Source: Dipteris shenzhenensis (Eukaryota > Polypodiophyta > Polypodiopsida > Gleicheniales). From it: a stretch of DNA of 64,000 bases. Location of the stretch: the NCBI GenBank assembly GCA_047967505.1, contig CM106538.1; one strand, given 5' to 3'. Within the stretch, counting starts at the first letter, position 1. Every line of letters begins with the position of its first letter. Positions 36,949-48,607 of this stretch are shown here, one piece after another. Below the pieces are notes generated by a model, which had not been told where the DNA came from, did no database searches, and was given only the letters and a program-made list of their open reading frames with translations. The translations under genes and the position numbers were made by a program.

Positions 36949-36957
36949 GGATCGCCA
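36949..36957 (-). promoter_or_regulatory. Putative primer-binding site of the gypsy element
   Basis: TGGCGATCC on the minus strand begins four bases inside the right LTR, the usual place and TGG start for a tRNA primer site. I cannot say which tRNA it matches. Confidence 0.55.
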
Positions 36958-36961
36958 ATAG

Positions 36962-37439
36962 TGCTCAGAGTGTCTTCAGACAAGTGAAAAACACAAACAC
37001 GTCTCGACTCCTGACAACAAGGTGCCAGCAGTCGGAGTATAATCAAAAAGTAATCAGACTACAAAGCTATCACGAGATGTATAAAAATAACAGAGAAAAT
37101 CTTGCAAAGGTAGTATGTTTCATGTATGTTATGTTTTAGCAGAGAATACATCAACTCAACAACTCTCTCTTCAACAGGAGTTGATACAAGGTTTACATAG
37201 CCATCCGAGATCAATCCGACTATTGTAAGGCAACAATAAGTTTTAAAATGTAACAGTCATAGTCCAAAACATTATGTGGTGGATCAGGCCACTAAGGAGT
37301 GCTGTTAGGGATAGTTACAACTGTCCTTACGATTACAAAATGATCCCACTACTTTGTTCTAGTAACTCCCTTTTACCAGAGGTGTATTTATCATATCCCA
37401 TGGTAAGTGTCCATGTGGGTGGAGGCTATGCCTTCAACA
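36962..37439 (-). repeat. 5' LTR of the gypsy element (478 bp)
   Basis: On the minus strand it starts TGTTGAAGGCATAGCC and ends ..CTCTGAGCA, with TG..CA termini. Its last 94 bp (minus-strand sense) match the fragment at 30614-30707. Confidence 0.8.
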
Positions 37440-37850
37440 CATACATACATACATACATATATTTCATGCCAATATATTATATGAGCAAATCCTTCAAAAG
37501 ATATTCTAGTAGCTTGACCATACATTTCACCTAATCAACTTTCATTTGAAAAATACCGTGAAGATATTCCCAACTCTCCACTTATCTCTAGTGAGGCAAA
37601 TATAAAGTGGTATCTATTGTTAAATCAAACAAAAACCATATAGATGGGTATCATCTAGTATAGAATAAGCTACAATTAAATATTGAAATGATCAGATGAT
37701 GATTTAGCATATATAATAAGAGATCATTAATCATTTGTCTACCTCATTGGATGTCTTACCTTTAGATTTATGACAACATTTCAAATTCAAATTCAAAAAG
37801 GTTTTATCAATTTCAACAACACTTTTTTACTTTGTGCATTTGGATTTGCT
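37440..37850. other. AT-rich spacer starting with (CATA)n
   Basis: A short CATA run at 37440-37460 is followed by AT-rich DNA without gene signals. Confidence 0.45.
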
Positions 37851-38770
37851 TCGCATTTCCCGCTTCAAAGTCTATAAACCACAATTTCTTACTTGCAAAG
37901 TCAATGGAGTATTTAAGCTTTGAAATGTCCATATCCATCTTCCAAGTCTATAAATCACAGTTTCTTACTTGAAAAGTAAATGTAGTATTTAATCTTCTAA
38001 ATGTCCATATCCACCTTCAAAATACTCTTCCAATATCAAAGTCATAATCAATACTTTATCAACTTTATAGTTCATAGTTCGTCTATATACATACATACAT
38101 ATAGTAGTTTTGTAGGTTTTGGACGTCATAGCTATAGGAGAACATAGGAAAAACCAAATTAGAGAGCAAACGACTTTGAGATCAACAAGAGGACCCCTTT
38201 CGCACTATACAACCAGCAGACAATCCATGGCATGTAAATAGTTCCAGACAAGAAAGTCTTCACATATGTGAGAATTTTGAATATGGGAACTGATATTGTA
38301 AAATCCTCTGATATTAATATATGATACATTTTTTTTGGGTTAAAAAACAAAGACCAAGACAAATATTGATTTGAAATGAAATCAATTACCATGGATGTAT
38401 CATGTGTATTCATGTCCCATTTAAGCTTTGTTCTCACAACTCCAGTTGTTATAATTTCTTCAAAATTTGTCGTGTGCATTTAGATATGCTTCACATTTTT
38501 TCAGCCTCAAACCTATAAATCACAATTTCTTACTTCAAAAGTCAATGTAGTCTTTTTGCTTTAAAATGACCACATCCCTCTTCAATATAGTTCTCCAACA
38601 TCAAAGTCACTGTCAATAACTATTGGCTTCAGTTTTTGAGCTTTTAGAGTTCAGTAGCAATCGAACATCACATGAAATAGAATCAAAAATCTAAAACAAA
38701 TATGGATTTGACATGAAATCAATTACCATGGATGTATCATGTGTATCCATGTCCCATTTAAGCTTTTTCT
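37851..38770. repeat. Degenerate local duplications
   Basis: Units near 37866, 37947 and 38505 share ctataaatcacaatttctta and a following tcaatg.agtatt segment. Separately, the phrase aatcaattaccatggatgta and its ~60-bp surroundings occur at about 38378 and 38720. They point to repeated slippage or segmental duplication, with no coding content. Confidence 0.65.
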
Positions 38771-38878
38771 ATGGTCTCACAACTTGAGTCAGTAAGTTCT
38801 CCTTTGGGACACCTACAAAGCGATACACAATGGCCCTTTGGTGTAAAAGTGAGTGTGACGACTCCTTTGCAAGTTAGT

Positions 38879-39295
38879 ATGAAATCTAAGTTTAGTGTTA
38901 AATCTATATTAGTACTAATCGATATACCTTGCTATGAACTAATCAATATAGTTTAATATGAAATCTATATTAGTACTAATCAATATAGCTTGCTATGAAC
39001 TAATCAATATAGTTTAGTATGAAAGCTTTATTAGTACTAATCAATATAGCTTGCTATGAACTCCAAATACTTATAATTTACATCTCATCATTTCATAACT
39101 CGATCCTCCTTTTAATAAAAAGACCACAACCCCTCCACAAGCTCTTACTATGCTTTGGACATAGTGAAAAACAAATCAATATAGTTTAGTATGAAATCTA
39201 TATTAGTACTAATCAATATAGCTTGCTATGAACTAATCAATATAGTTTAGTATGAAATCTTTATTAGTACTAATCAATATAGCTTGCTATGAACT
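38879..39295. repeat. 61-bp tandem repeat in two blocks
   Basis: The unit contains caatatagtttagtatgaaa and the palindromic core attagtactaat. Three units occupy 38879-39061 and two more 39174-39295. They are separated by 112 bp of unrelated sequence, and the units are nearly identical. Confidence 0.9.
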
Positions 39296-39394
39296 AATCA
39301 AAAGCATCAAAATAATTAAAGATACACCTTTGTAAGACTAGAATGTATCCAATTATACAAATTCAGTTTTTGCTGTTCTAAATTCCAAAATTCT

Positions 39395-41298
39395 ACAAGG
39401 TTGTTGCAGGAGCATGGCATAAAGCAGCAATATTCATGCAGTCATACCCCACAGCAAAATGGACTTGCAGAAAGGAAAAACATGCATATTGGAGAGGTAT
39501 CTCGTGCCATGCTCAATGAAAAAGACCTGCCAGATTATTATTCGGCTGAAGCAGTTGCTACAACAGTCTACATAATGAACAGGATTCCCACTGCAGCAAT
39601 ACATGGCATGATGCCAGAGGAGAGGTATACTCGTAGGAAACCAAATATTTCTCATTTGAAAGTTTTTGGTTGCATTGCCTATGTTCATCTGCCAGATGAG
39701 TTGAGATCCAAGTCGGATCCAAAAGCTGATAAGTGCATCTTTATTGGTTATTCTTTGCAACAGAAAGGGTATAGATGCTATAACCCTTCTACTCGTAAGT
39801 TTACAGTGAGCAGAGATGTTATTTTTGATGAGATGAGCAGCTGGTATAAACTAGTAAATGTGATTGATGATGTAGATGCACAAAATGGTAATGCTGCACA
39901 GAATTCATAGCAGCAATCACAAAATATTAGTGGACCTATAGTGTCCTCTAGCAATGGTTCACATACTTTGCCATGGACAAGCAGATTGAGATCAGGAGAA
40001 TCTCCTCAAAGCAATGCAGATAGTGGTATGCAAGTATCACAAAAGGGAAAAGAGAAAGTAGATCAGCCCATGGTTGATGTGAATGCAGGTCACTCTTATG
40101 TGGATGGTGAATCCAGTGGTTCAGAACAAAGCCTTGATGATGAGTTGGGTATTCCTTCTATTGTTACACATGGAGTAAGGAAGACAAGGGATGTTTTGAG
40201 AGCACGTGGTAGTGAGCCTATTTTGCACAGGTCTACCAGAGTTAAGTATCCTATGGATAGGCTGAAATATGATGGATTTACAGCCATTCAGTATGCCTAT
40301 ATGGCCAAAGTGATACATGAACCAGAACCCACTTCTTTTAAGCAAGCCATGGGAAAAGAAAAATGGGAGAAAGCCATGGATGAAGAAATGGATGCCTTGG
40401 AAGCAAATGCTACATAGGAATTGGTGCCTTTGCCTAAAGACAAGAATGCAATTGGCTGCAAGTGGGTTTATAAGGTGAAGCACAATGCATATGGTTCTGT
40501 GAGTAGATACAAGGCAAGATTAGTTGTCAAGGGGTATGCATAGATATATTCAGTCCGGTTGCAAGGATGGCAAGTGTAAGAGCAGTCATTGCTATGGCTG
40601 CATCAAAGGGATGGTCTTTACATCAGATGGATGTAAAGAATGCCTTCTTGCATGGTGATTTGCAAGAAGAGGTCTATATGGAGCAGCCACCAAGTTATGT
40701 GCATGCTGTTCACATCTTGAGTTTGCTTGCAGGTTGAAGAAAGCCTTGTATGGCTTGAAGCAAGCACCCAGAGCATGGTCTGACAAGATAGGACATTATC
40801 TTGTCACTATTGGATTTCAGATTTCCAAGGCAGATTTCTCACTTTATGTGAGAAAAACAGAGAAAGGCATTATGCTGCTTGTCATTTATGTTGATGATTT
40901 GATCATCACAGGTGATAGTGATGAAGATATCCTTCATGTGAAAATGCTATTGAAGCAAAAGTTTGAGATGAAGGATTGCGTTACTTCTTGGGCATTGAGG
41001 TGATTAGATCCACAAGTGGGATATGACTCTTGCAGAGGCAGTATGGATTGGACATGCTCTCCAAATATGGGATGACAAGCTGTAAGCCTATTTCAGTTCC
41101 TTTGGAGCAGAATGTGAAGCTGAGTTCAGATGTAGGTGAGCTTCTGGAAGACCCTACTATGTACAGACGCATAGTAGGAAGTTTGATTTATATGACTATT
41201 ACCAAGCCAGATTTGAGCTATGCTGTTGGGTTGGTAAGTCAGTTTATGTAGGCTCCAAGGAAACCGCATTTGGATGCAGCTAGACGCATATTGAGGTA
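39395..41298 (+). pseudogene. Ty1/copia pol fragment: integrase end, RT
   Basis: The fragment opens inside integrase at the catalytic-Glu motif (HTPQQNGLAERKN) and continues through LKVFGCIAYVHLP and DKCIFIGY of the integrase C-terminal half (to 39910). A spacer follows, then [51 protein letters not shown] and the catalytic YVDD at 40887-40898. Defects include a TAG at 39908, a TAG after 40414, loss of about 15-20 bp at the KGYA site near 40541, a frameshift near 40735 and another near 40985. It ends abruptly in the connection (RRILRYV), so RNase H is absent. Integrase before RT gives the copia order. Both ends are truncated and no LTR belongs to it. Confidence 0.85.
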
Positions 41299-41629
41299 TG
41301 TGTGCAATTTATCTATCCCTTGTTGCTTTTCCTATAGCCCTAGTTCATTTTTGTCATTGCCATTGTCATGCACTCCCTACTTTTGGTTTGTTAGCAGTGC
41401 CTCCATAGAGGTACTGCTATAGTGGACAGTTGAAACTATTTTATGTTTCATTATTTTTAGAAAAGAAAAGTTGCTTTAGAATTCTTTAGGGAGGTAGCAC
41501 AATGGCCCCTCCTTGACCCACGAGTCAACAATGGAAAAACTCAACATACACTCAAACTAAGATTAGAACACAAACTAGATCCCTATTTACACTACAAAGC
41601 TTCAAAATACCCCAACAAACCCCCCCCCA
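41299..41629 (-). mobile_element. LTR-like segment with adjacent polypurine tract
   Basis: On the minus strand a run ATGGGGGGGGGTT is followed by TGTTGGGGTATTTTG, looking like a polypurine tract and the start of an LTR of the same TGTTGG(G/A) class as the gag-only elements. The other end would fall where the copia fragment breaks off (about 41299, reading ..TTGCACA on the minus strand). It may be a 3' LTR of a truncated element that cut the copia fragment. No second LTR or target duplication is seen. Confidence 0.35.
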
Positions 41630-42297
41630 TGGAGCAAAGGGTGGTGAGACTCGAGGTAAAATGTAACCGATCTCATATTGATGTTAACCTTGACTCCTAA
41701 CTAGGGTAGAAAAGGATATCTCACGAGCCTTTATTAAACAAGGGGCAACGTGCCTAGAGCACTCGTCCCAAGTGGTTGAGTTGTTCCGCTTTCAAAGGGC
41801 CTCAAATTAGCAACTTTCTAGTAGCTAGAGCTTTGCCCCTAGTGGGGCACTGTTAACAAAGGCTCTCTGAGAGAACCCTAATAAAAGTCACTTGTCATAA
41901 GCTGTCTACATGTTGTGTTGGCTAGAAGGAAGAATCAAAGAAAAGTGGCGAAAAGTCAAGAACGGAGGAAAGTGGTCGAAGGTTTGGTTGGAGGGAGGAA
42001 AGTAGTGACTTGGGAGGCACATCGTCATTTATAACCACAAAACCAATCAACATACGAATCAAGCTCCATTGTCTTCCTTTGTTTGTTGTTTTGCCTAGTT
42101 TCTTGATTCTGCAAGGAAATCCTGTGTGCCTGGCAAGTAATCCACTGCTGCTTCACAATCACTGGATTACTTTGAGCATCTTCTTTATCTGTAAACACGC
42201 CATTGCTGCATCACAGTTAGTCAATTTGCCCTCTCCCCGTGAGGCCTGGAGCTCGTTTGCTGCTTAAGTATTGGATTGTAGTTGCCAATCTGCTGCC
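41630..42297 (+). promoter_or_regulatory. Upstream region of MSRA
   Basis: The left part may still be internal sequence of the LTR-like remnant. Nearer the gene, a TATA-like catttataac at about 42028 and a CCAAT-like accaatcaa at about 42044 precede the start codon by 250-270 bp. These are weak matches and the transcription start is unknown. Confidence 0.3.
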
Positions 42298-44635
42298 ATG
42301 ACAGCCCTCTTCTTCAGCTCTTGCAGCCTCCAGCCGGCCCTTTCCACCCCTTCTCTCATCGCCCATTTCTCCCCTTCCCCCTCCTCTCTTGCCTCCTTAT
42401 CCTCCTTCACACGTTTGCCTTCCCCAGCTCCTCCTCGTCCTCCCATCTCCTCTCTCTCCCCCTTGCACCGCCCCATCACCATGGGCTCCTGGCTTAACAA
42501 GCTTGGACTCGGTGGAAGTAGGCGCTCCGCTGCCCAAACCGATACTGCCGGTATGAGCATCGCCCAAGGTCCCGACGATGACGTCCCTGCTCCTGGTCAG
42601 CAATTCGCCCAGTTCGGCGCTGGCTGCTTCTGGGGCGTAGAGCTCGCCTTCCAAAGAGTGCCTGGCATCTCCAAGACGGAAGTTGGATATACGCAAGGGC
42701 TTTTGCACAACCCTACCTACGGGGATGTGTGCGAAGGCAACACAGGCCATTCGGAGGTCGTAAGAGTGCAATACGACCCGAAAGCGTGTAGTTACGAGGA
42801 CTTACTGAACTGTTTCTGGGTCCGTCATGACCCAACTACACTGAATCGTCAGGTAGCCAAGTCTTCCTGGAATGAAGTGCAAAATTTGTTCATGAGTTTT
42901 TAAATAAAATTATAATTTTTGGCAGGATGTCAGCTGGGAGAGTATACGCTTAAAGTGCATGTATCGAGCGGCATTATGTCTGCGTGATTAAATCCCCGAG
43001 CTTGTGATGAGATTCAGATCAATTCTCTCTGTAGCTATCGCGTTTTTATGAATAGGATTTGATTTTCCATTGCAGCATTTGATCGACAGCTAGTTTACTT
43101 CTCTGGAATTCTCCTGCTGCATTAGGATTGAGTTGGTTCATTGAGTTTGATTATTAGGCTTGGCCCTTCCAAGATCAGTTGTTTAGTTTTGCCCAATTCA
43201 ACATCCTCCTTGTAGGGACAAAAAGAATTGAGGTGCATATCCAAACTGTGGTATTCAGAGTAGGAACTCAATGTGGGTGGTTTGTCTTATCCAGACAGCA
43301 GTTATCAGCATAATTGTTGAGATGAAGGATTCAGATCAATTCTCATTGAGCTGTAGATATTGCAGCTTTATGAATAGGATCTGATTTTCTATTGCAACAT
43401 TTAGTCTTTACAGCTAGTTTGCCTCTCTGGAATTCTCCTGCTGCAGTCAGATTGAGTTGGCTCATTGAGTTTGATTATTAGGCATGGCCCTTCCAAGATC
43501 AGGTGTTTAGTTTTACACACCTCAATATCCTCCTTGTAGGGGAGGGGGGGAAAAGAATTTAATTGCTTACCCAAGCTGTGGTGTTAGCAAAAACAAATCC
43601 CTCCATGTACCTGGCTTAGACACTTCATGGTGGGGTTTGTTTCTGCTAAATGGAGGATCTGGTTTGCCTTAGACACGCAAGTAAATTGATTACCCACTTC
43701 ATGTCGGTGCACAGCCAACAAGTGAATGGGTAAAAAAAAAAGTTCAGCCTAGGACTTAGCATGGGAGGCCTAATCCTATACTTCTAGGCCAAAAGTTGTT
43801 GTAAGGGTTGAAGAGTACTGTCTCCTCTTCCATTATTATATGCTCTCACTCTCACAAGGCTTTATTCTTTATGGGATTAGGAGCTTCCACATGCATGCCA
43901 TGTCAGCGATGCCAAATTCAAGTTTTAGTATGGGTTTGTTTGTGAACGACTAGAGCAAGGCCATCTTAGCTAGTCCTTGGTATACGTGACAGAGTTTATG
44001 GTTTTCCACCTAGTAACTGTCATGAGGTCGAAACTGCACACTATTTGTTGTGTTTTCAGAAGTTGTTTTTGGGCAATGTCCTAGGTAGATATGTATACAT
44101 ACATATATGCATGTGTGTGTGTGTGTGTACATTTACATATACATGTATAGTTGCGGCCTGCTGGTATTGTGATAATTCTTTCTATCTTAAATGGTGCGTT
44201 GCCCTATCAGCTAAATTTAAATGCTCATTTGGGAGAGACTAAAATGAAATCGTTTAGACTTCACAAGCAGTTGTAGCTGGAATGAAGAGGTTTTGGACTA
44301 CTTTTTGATTAGCCTTCTCCTTTAGTGCTAGCTTTCGTCATGGCTGAGTCTTTCCTTCACCTCCGGAGTGCCGACAGAAACTCAGTACGAAGACTTTGTA
44401 TAAATGGATGCTCAAGTATGTGTGGGTGTGTGGATTTGTAGGTGTGAGAGCATATATGGTCTACACCCACTGTTGGGCGCTGATGACGTCAGTGGGGATG
44501 TCATAGTAGCTAGTCCTTGCTATGCGTGATGGAGTTTATGGTTTTCAATCTTATGAGTGACTATCGTGAGATTGAAACTGCATTATGTTGTGTTTTTAGA
44601 GGATGAGTTTGGGAATGTCCCTGGATTCATCCATT

Positions 44636-44732
<97 letters not shown>

Positions 44733-45157
44733 GGAAGAGGATGCCAATTTTACACAAGTACAAGAAGGGTTGATGGCTGTCTCAAAGAGTCTTCTTTATA
44801 GTACCTCGTATTACAGCCAATTCTTTTTTTGTAATAGATTCATGCTTTCTCATTGTACTTCTGCAGGTTAGTTGGGGGTTTGGCCAGGGCACATTGCCAG
44901 TGGTGTGCAAGCCCACATCCTATAAAGGTCCACCCAATGTTTGGAAACTTGATAACTCTCCCATTTAACCAAGTCAATATCAAATTGGTTAGTTTACTTG
45001 CAACTGAATGAAGGGAGGTGACAACCAGAGCATTTGTCATGGTGCAACATTCTCCAATCGTCTCAGATGAAGCTTTAAAAGATACCATATAGATCCTAAC
45101 CACTCTAATCGAGAATTCATCCTTTACACACATGCACACTCAAAAGAAAAGAAAAGG

Positions 45158-45200
<43 letters not shown>

Positions 45201-46518
45201 CGGGTGCACACACATGTTAGCATGCATAATTGTATGTGTATGTATGTATGTGTTTGTGTAGGTGGATATGGATTTTGTCAAGTGCAGATTCTTAGGTACA
45301 TCTTGGACGTGCTACTTGTTTGTACGTGCATAGAACTCTTACAAAACATTATGGTCCATGTCGTAAGCTTTTTGTTTATCAAATGAAGACGCCTTGGCCT
45401 AGAACATGCAGTTGCATATTAGGGCAAGTAGTAAGATACCATTTGTGTGAAGCCTTATCTTTGTTCTCATTATCACAATGCACTTCAGTATGCCAGTTGA
45501 ATATTAAAATTAAATATTTTCATTTGGCCTATCGTGTCAGTAGGGATTCAGTCTAGGGCCACTCCGATTACTATGTGGCACTTGGAACGTATCACATGAG
45601 CTTAGGCACCTATATGGAGGCAGTCAGGAGCAGCCTTTAGGAGCAGTAAACCATTTAGAAGGGCAATGTTAGAACCTTTACAGCAGATGGTCACGGTGTG
45701 ACCTAATGAAAGTCACAGAAACATTGAACTTACGACAGGTGGTGTTACCATAAGCTGAAGGGTAGTGACGGTGGAAAATGGAAAAAGAAAACGAGGGCAA
45801 AGTGGGCTGTAGAGAATGGTGATGCAGGGAGAATTTTATGGATGAGGTGGTGGAGTGAGATATGTTTTCTTCATAAATAATCTATTGGATTAATTAAAAA
45901 TTTTTGTTTAATCTTATCAGACATTGTTTGTCATTGGGTGTCATTTCTAAGTGGAAATTTGTTCAAGTGGTAAGATTTGAGCCTCTCAGCAAGTAGTGGA
46001 CTGACTGTTATTGGAGTTACAAATGCCATTTGAGCCTCTCAGCAAGTAGTGGACTGACTATAGCCAATGTTGGGCGGATGTCAAGTAGCTAGTCCCTGCT
46101 ATGCGTGATGGAGTTTATGGTTTCATTCTTATGAATGACTATCATGAGTGAAACTGCACTTGTTTTGTTTTTTAAAAAGGATGATTCTGGGCATGTTCCT
46201 GGATGAGTTTGGGCATGTTCCTGGATTCATGTAGCTATATTCTGAAAAGGTTTCTGCATTTTGCAGGGTGGTGATGTTGGCACTCAGTACAGGTCAGGAA
46301 TCTACTTCTATACTCCTGAGCAGGAGAAAGATGCTATTGAGTCGATGGAAAGGCATCAGAAAAAGTTGAACGGGAAGATAGTCACTGAGATATTGCCTGC
46401 TAAGAAGTTTTATCGAGCGGAAGAGTACCACCAACAATATCTAGCTAAGGGGGGGCGATTTGGGCTTAAGCAATCTGCTGAGAAAGGCTGTGCTGATCCT
46501 ATCCGTTGTTATGGGTGA
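42298..46518 (+). CDS. MSRA: Peptide-methionine (S)-S-oxide reductase (MSRA), two exons
   Basis: The enzyme reduces methionine-S-sulfoxide in oxidised proteins back to methionine, using thioredoxin-type donors. Exons 42298-42852 and 46267-46518 join in phase 0 across a GT..AG intron to give 268 residues. The catalytic Cys110 lies in [29 protein letters not shown] and DPTTLNRQ follow, and exon 2 adds [20 protein letters not shown] and the plant-type end [10 protein letters not shown] with resolving cysteines at about 260 and 266. Residues 1-61 are Ser/Pro-rich and poor in acidic residues, like a plastid transit peptide. Met62 (42481), in a strong accatgg context, starts [12 protein letters not shown], which resembles cytosolic plant MSRA N-termini. 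Exon 1 is clearly more GC-rich than its surroundings. All key residues are present and I see no lesion, so the gene looks functional. A further in-frame extension upstream lacks an ATG. Confidence 0.93.
43006..43592. repeat. ~315-bp intronic tandem duplication
   Basis: Copies start at about 43006 and 43321 with attcagatcaattctc and share gattgagttgg, tgagtttgattattagg and cctccttgtaggg. They have diverged by substitutions and small indels. Confidence 0.85.
43968..44091. repeat. Intronic dispersed repeat, copy 1 of 3
   Basis: It begins agctagtccttgg, contains agagtttatggttttc and gaaactgcac, and ends near gggcaatgtccta. The copies at 44508 and 46087 share this order. Confidence 0.8.
44508..44631. 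repeat. Intronic dispersed repeat, copy 2 of 3
   Basis: It begins agctagtccttgc, contains gtgatggagtttatggtttt and ends gtccctggattcat, just before the (TA)n(GA)n run. Confidence 0.8.
44635..44734. repeat. Compound microsatellite (TA)n(GA)n poly-G
   Basis: About 23 TA units are followed by about 20 GA units and then a 13-base G run. Confidence 0.95.
45159..45198. repeat. (TG)n(CG)n microsatellite
   Basis: TG dinucleotides run to 45190 and pass into CG repeats to 45198, an alternating purine-pyrimidine tract. Confidence 0.95.
45975..46059. repeat. 32-bp direct repeat
   Basis: Exact copies of a 32-bp sequence beginning atttgagcctctcagcaagt lie at 45975-46006 and 46028-46059. Confidence 0.95.
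46087..46232. repeat. Intronic dispersed repeat, copy 3 of 3
   Basis: This copy ends about 35 bp before the exon 2 acceptor. It contains its own internal duplication of gggcatgttcctgga. Its position suggests it may be the original sequence near the splice site, from which copies 1 and 2 arose. Confidence 0.8.
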
Positions 46519-48607
46519 TGGACATGACATAGTATATATTTTTCCAACTGGCATACATAAAATATAGGTTCTGGTGCTTAAAAATTCTTATTGAGGTTCA
46601 AATTTTGAATGCATGGGTAGTCAAGTGTAGCTGTCAAGATGGAGCATTGTTATGCCATGCTGTGAGCTTCGGTTATTGTATACCCCAAGTTTGTAATATC
46701 AAGTCGTGTTTCATAAGAATTTTATGGTTGGAATATGTTGTAATATCACGAACAGAGGTTATATTGTTCATCGCCTTCATACTTTTTAATCAAGTGAACA
46801 CATAGATTCAGTTCTGTAATTTACTGATATGGGTACTAAAGCTTTCTCCAAATTTTGTTTTCTGTTAATTTCTTTACTCTTTAACAATAACACATGGGAC
46901 TTTCTCCCTGACTCACCAAGAGCCCTTATGATTTCCATTTTTTCTTTTTCCTTTCACTGTGTGCTCTGAAACTAATCACTACAAACTTATCATGCAGAAG
47001 TAGAGCCGTCAAACACTAATAAAATGATTTATATTTTGCCCTCCCTGCCTCCTTTTCTAGGCAAGGACCCCAGAAAAGAGCACTGCAGCATGTATATGAT
47101 GACGTACTTATAGAGTTTCTCATATAGCACTCATTGTTGGTTTTAATCTAAACTGTCTATCTAATGAAAAGAATGGTGCCAACAGCTGGCATGGAGGACT
47201 ATACAACCAATGGTTTCCTTGATCTGTGAAATTGTGAAACATACGTGTGGAGGCCGGACCTTGCAGAAATGCTTGCACCTCTCAACAGCATTCCTGGAAT
47301 TGTGTGCGCCCTACTTGCGCATGACTCCTAAGTAAATGATGCAAAGCCAAATGTTGACAAAGGTGGCTGCAGGCCAAACTAATTGTCCCTGCATCATATG
47401 GTCTTCTAGCTCAATCCATGAACGAAAGCTTCCGGCATTGTCAAGGAGGTGATGAATCTTGGATACCTTCACTCATGACCCGTTATCCATCTATTAGGAT
47501 CATCTCAATGGACGCGGTGTGTTGCCCTTTGTCAGTAAGACTACCATGCTCCAAGTGAATGCTGGACATCTTGGCAATATTCGAGAGGGAACATTACCAT
47601 GTTTTCTTCGGACCTGCTTCAATAGGAAGAAGACCTCCATGGGCCACTAGCTAGCTAGTAGCATGATATCTTCCTAGGGTGGAGGCGAGGCCAGGCCAAA
47701 GGTGGGACCAAAATTTGGTGAAGACTTTTGTGGCGGTTCTTGCTCTAGCTTGTGCAAGCCATCTAGTTGTAAACTTCTGTCAATGTTTGTAGTATAGGAG
47801 GAAAAGGATCCCTCCATTGTCCCCTCCTACTGCCTAATCTAGGGTGGCCCCATTGCACCCCTTCTAGTGGTCAGCCCTCCCACAACCATAGCCTCTTGTG
47901 TGTGCTTCTTGTTATATGGATTGGGTCTATGTTTCATTCCACCACTCTACTCCTTTGCCACTCAAGGCCTTGTCCACCTTTGGATTTGTGACCTTTGATG
48001 CAAACTCAAATTGTATAGCCTGTACTGGTCCTATATTGAAGAAGACCGTGTAGTGCGGATCAAGGTGGTGGGTGATGGAAGATTTTAGTAGAACTTTGGT
48101 AATAGAAAATTGGCCTAGCCAAGGGGAGTGGGGCATTTTGTGGGTTTGAAGCCACTCTCTTAGGATGGACTTGTCCATCTCCTATAACCTAAAGGTTAGG
48201 CCCTTGATCGTAATTGCTCCTCCCGCTACTAAGGAAGATGGTTGTTTCCTCTCCCAACCCCCCTATCCCATTGTGCCTAGTTGATAAGCATTCGCACCCT
48301 AGTATACGACTTTCTTGGTTGCATACATTTGGACGTCAAATCAAGGGTTGCTACTCTTCCTTGCTCTCTACATTGAGGGTTGGTTCGAAAGAGGGAGGCT
48401 TATAATGTTTGAAACAAAGCTTCGCATCAGTGGCAATCCCTTCCCTATGAAGGCTACTATTAGAATGTTACCAATGTTTCGTGTTTGAGGGGCATATGTT
48501 TGAGGTGCATTTTGAATTTTCTTGGATGAAATCTTAAAAAGAAGACCGTGATTGGAAAAAGAAATGGTAAATCTTAGATAATTTGTTCATAACTCTAGGA
48601 GACTCCA
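46519..48607. other. MSRA 3' flank and intergenic DNA
   Basis: A TATATATTTT/TGTAA-rich stretch to about 46830 and an aataaa at about 47020 could serve 3'-end formation. The remainder has no recognised gene. A minus-strand frame at 47927-48178 (start MDKSILREWLQTHKMPHSPW) is open but not identifiable with confidence. Confidence 0.4.

Larger units (their letters stand above)
30614..37439 (-). mobile_element. Degenerate Ty3/gypsy LTR retrotransposon
   Basis: Minus-strand order from the right is LTR (36962-37439), primer-binding site, leader, gag, protease, RT, RNase H, then integrase, which breaks off in its core and runs straight into a 94-bp LTR fragment at 30614-30707. RNase H precedes integrase, the gypsy order. 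All coding parts carry stops or frameshifts. The shared parts of the two LTRs differ at about ten of 94 positions, nearly all C/T or G/A transitions, as expected of methylated old copies. A 494-bp MITE sits inside RT. Both element ends adjoin CATA-type microsatellite, suggesting insertion into one; no clean target duplication is seen. Confidence 0.85.
42853..46266 (+). other. MSRA intron, 3.4 kb, repeat-expanded
   Basis: The donor follows CGTCAG|GTAGCC and the acceptor is ttttgcag|GGTGG, preserving frame. The intron holds a tandem duplication, three copies of a ~125-bp repeat, a 32-bp direct repeat and several microsatellites. I see no transposon protein inside it. Confidence 0.9.

Noticed and set aside
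38879-39295. Regular 61-bp repeats considered as a CRISPR-like array
   Set aside because: There are no unique spacers, and the genome is clearly a plant's. It is a head-to-tail tandem repeat.
47927-48178. Minus-strand frame starting MDKSILREWLQTHKMPHSPW, compared with DUF4283-type proteins
   Set aside because: The resemblance is faint and the surrounding sequence is full of stops.
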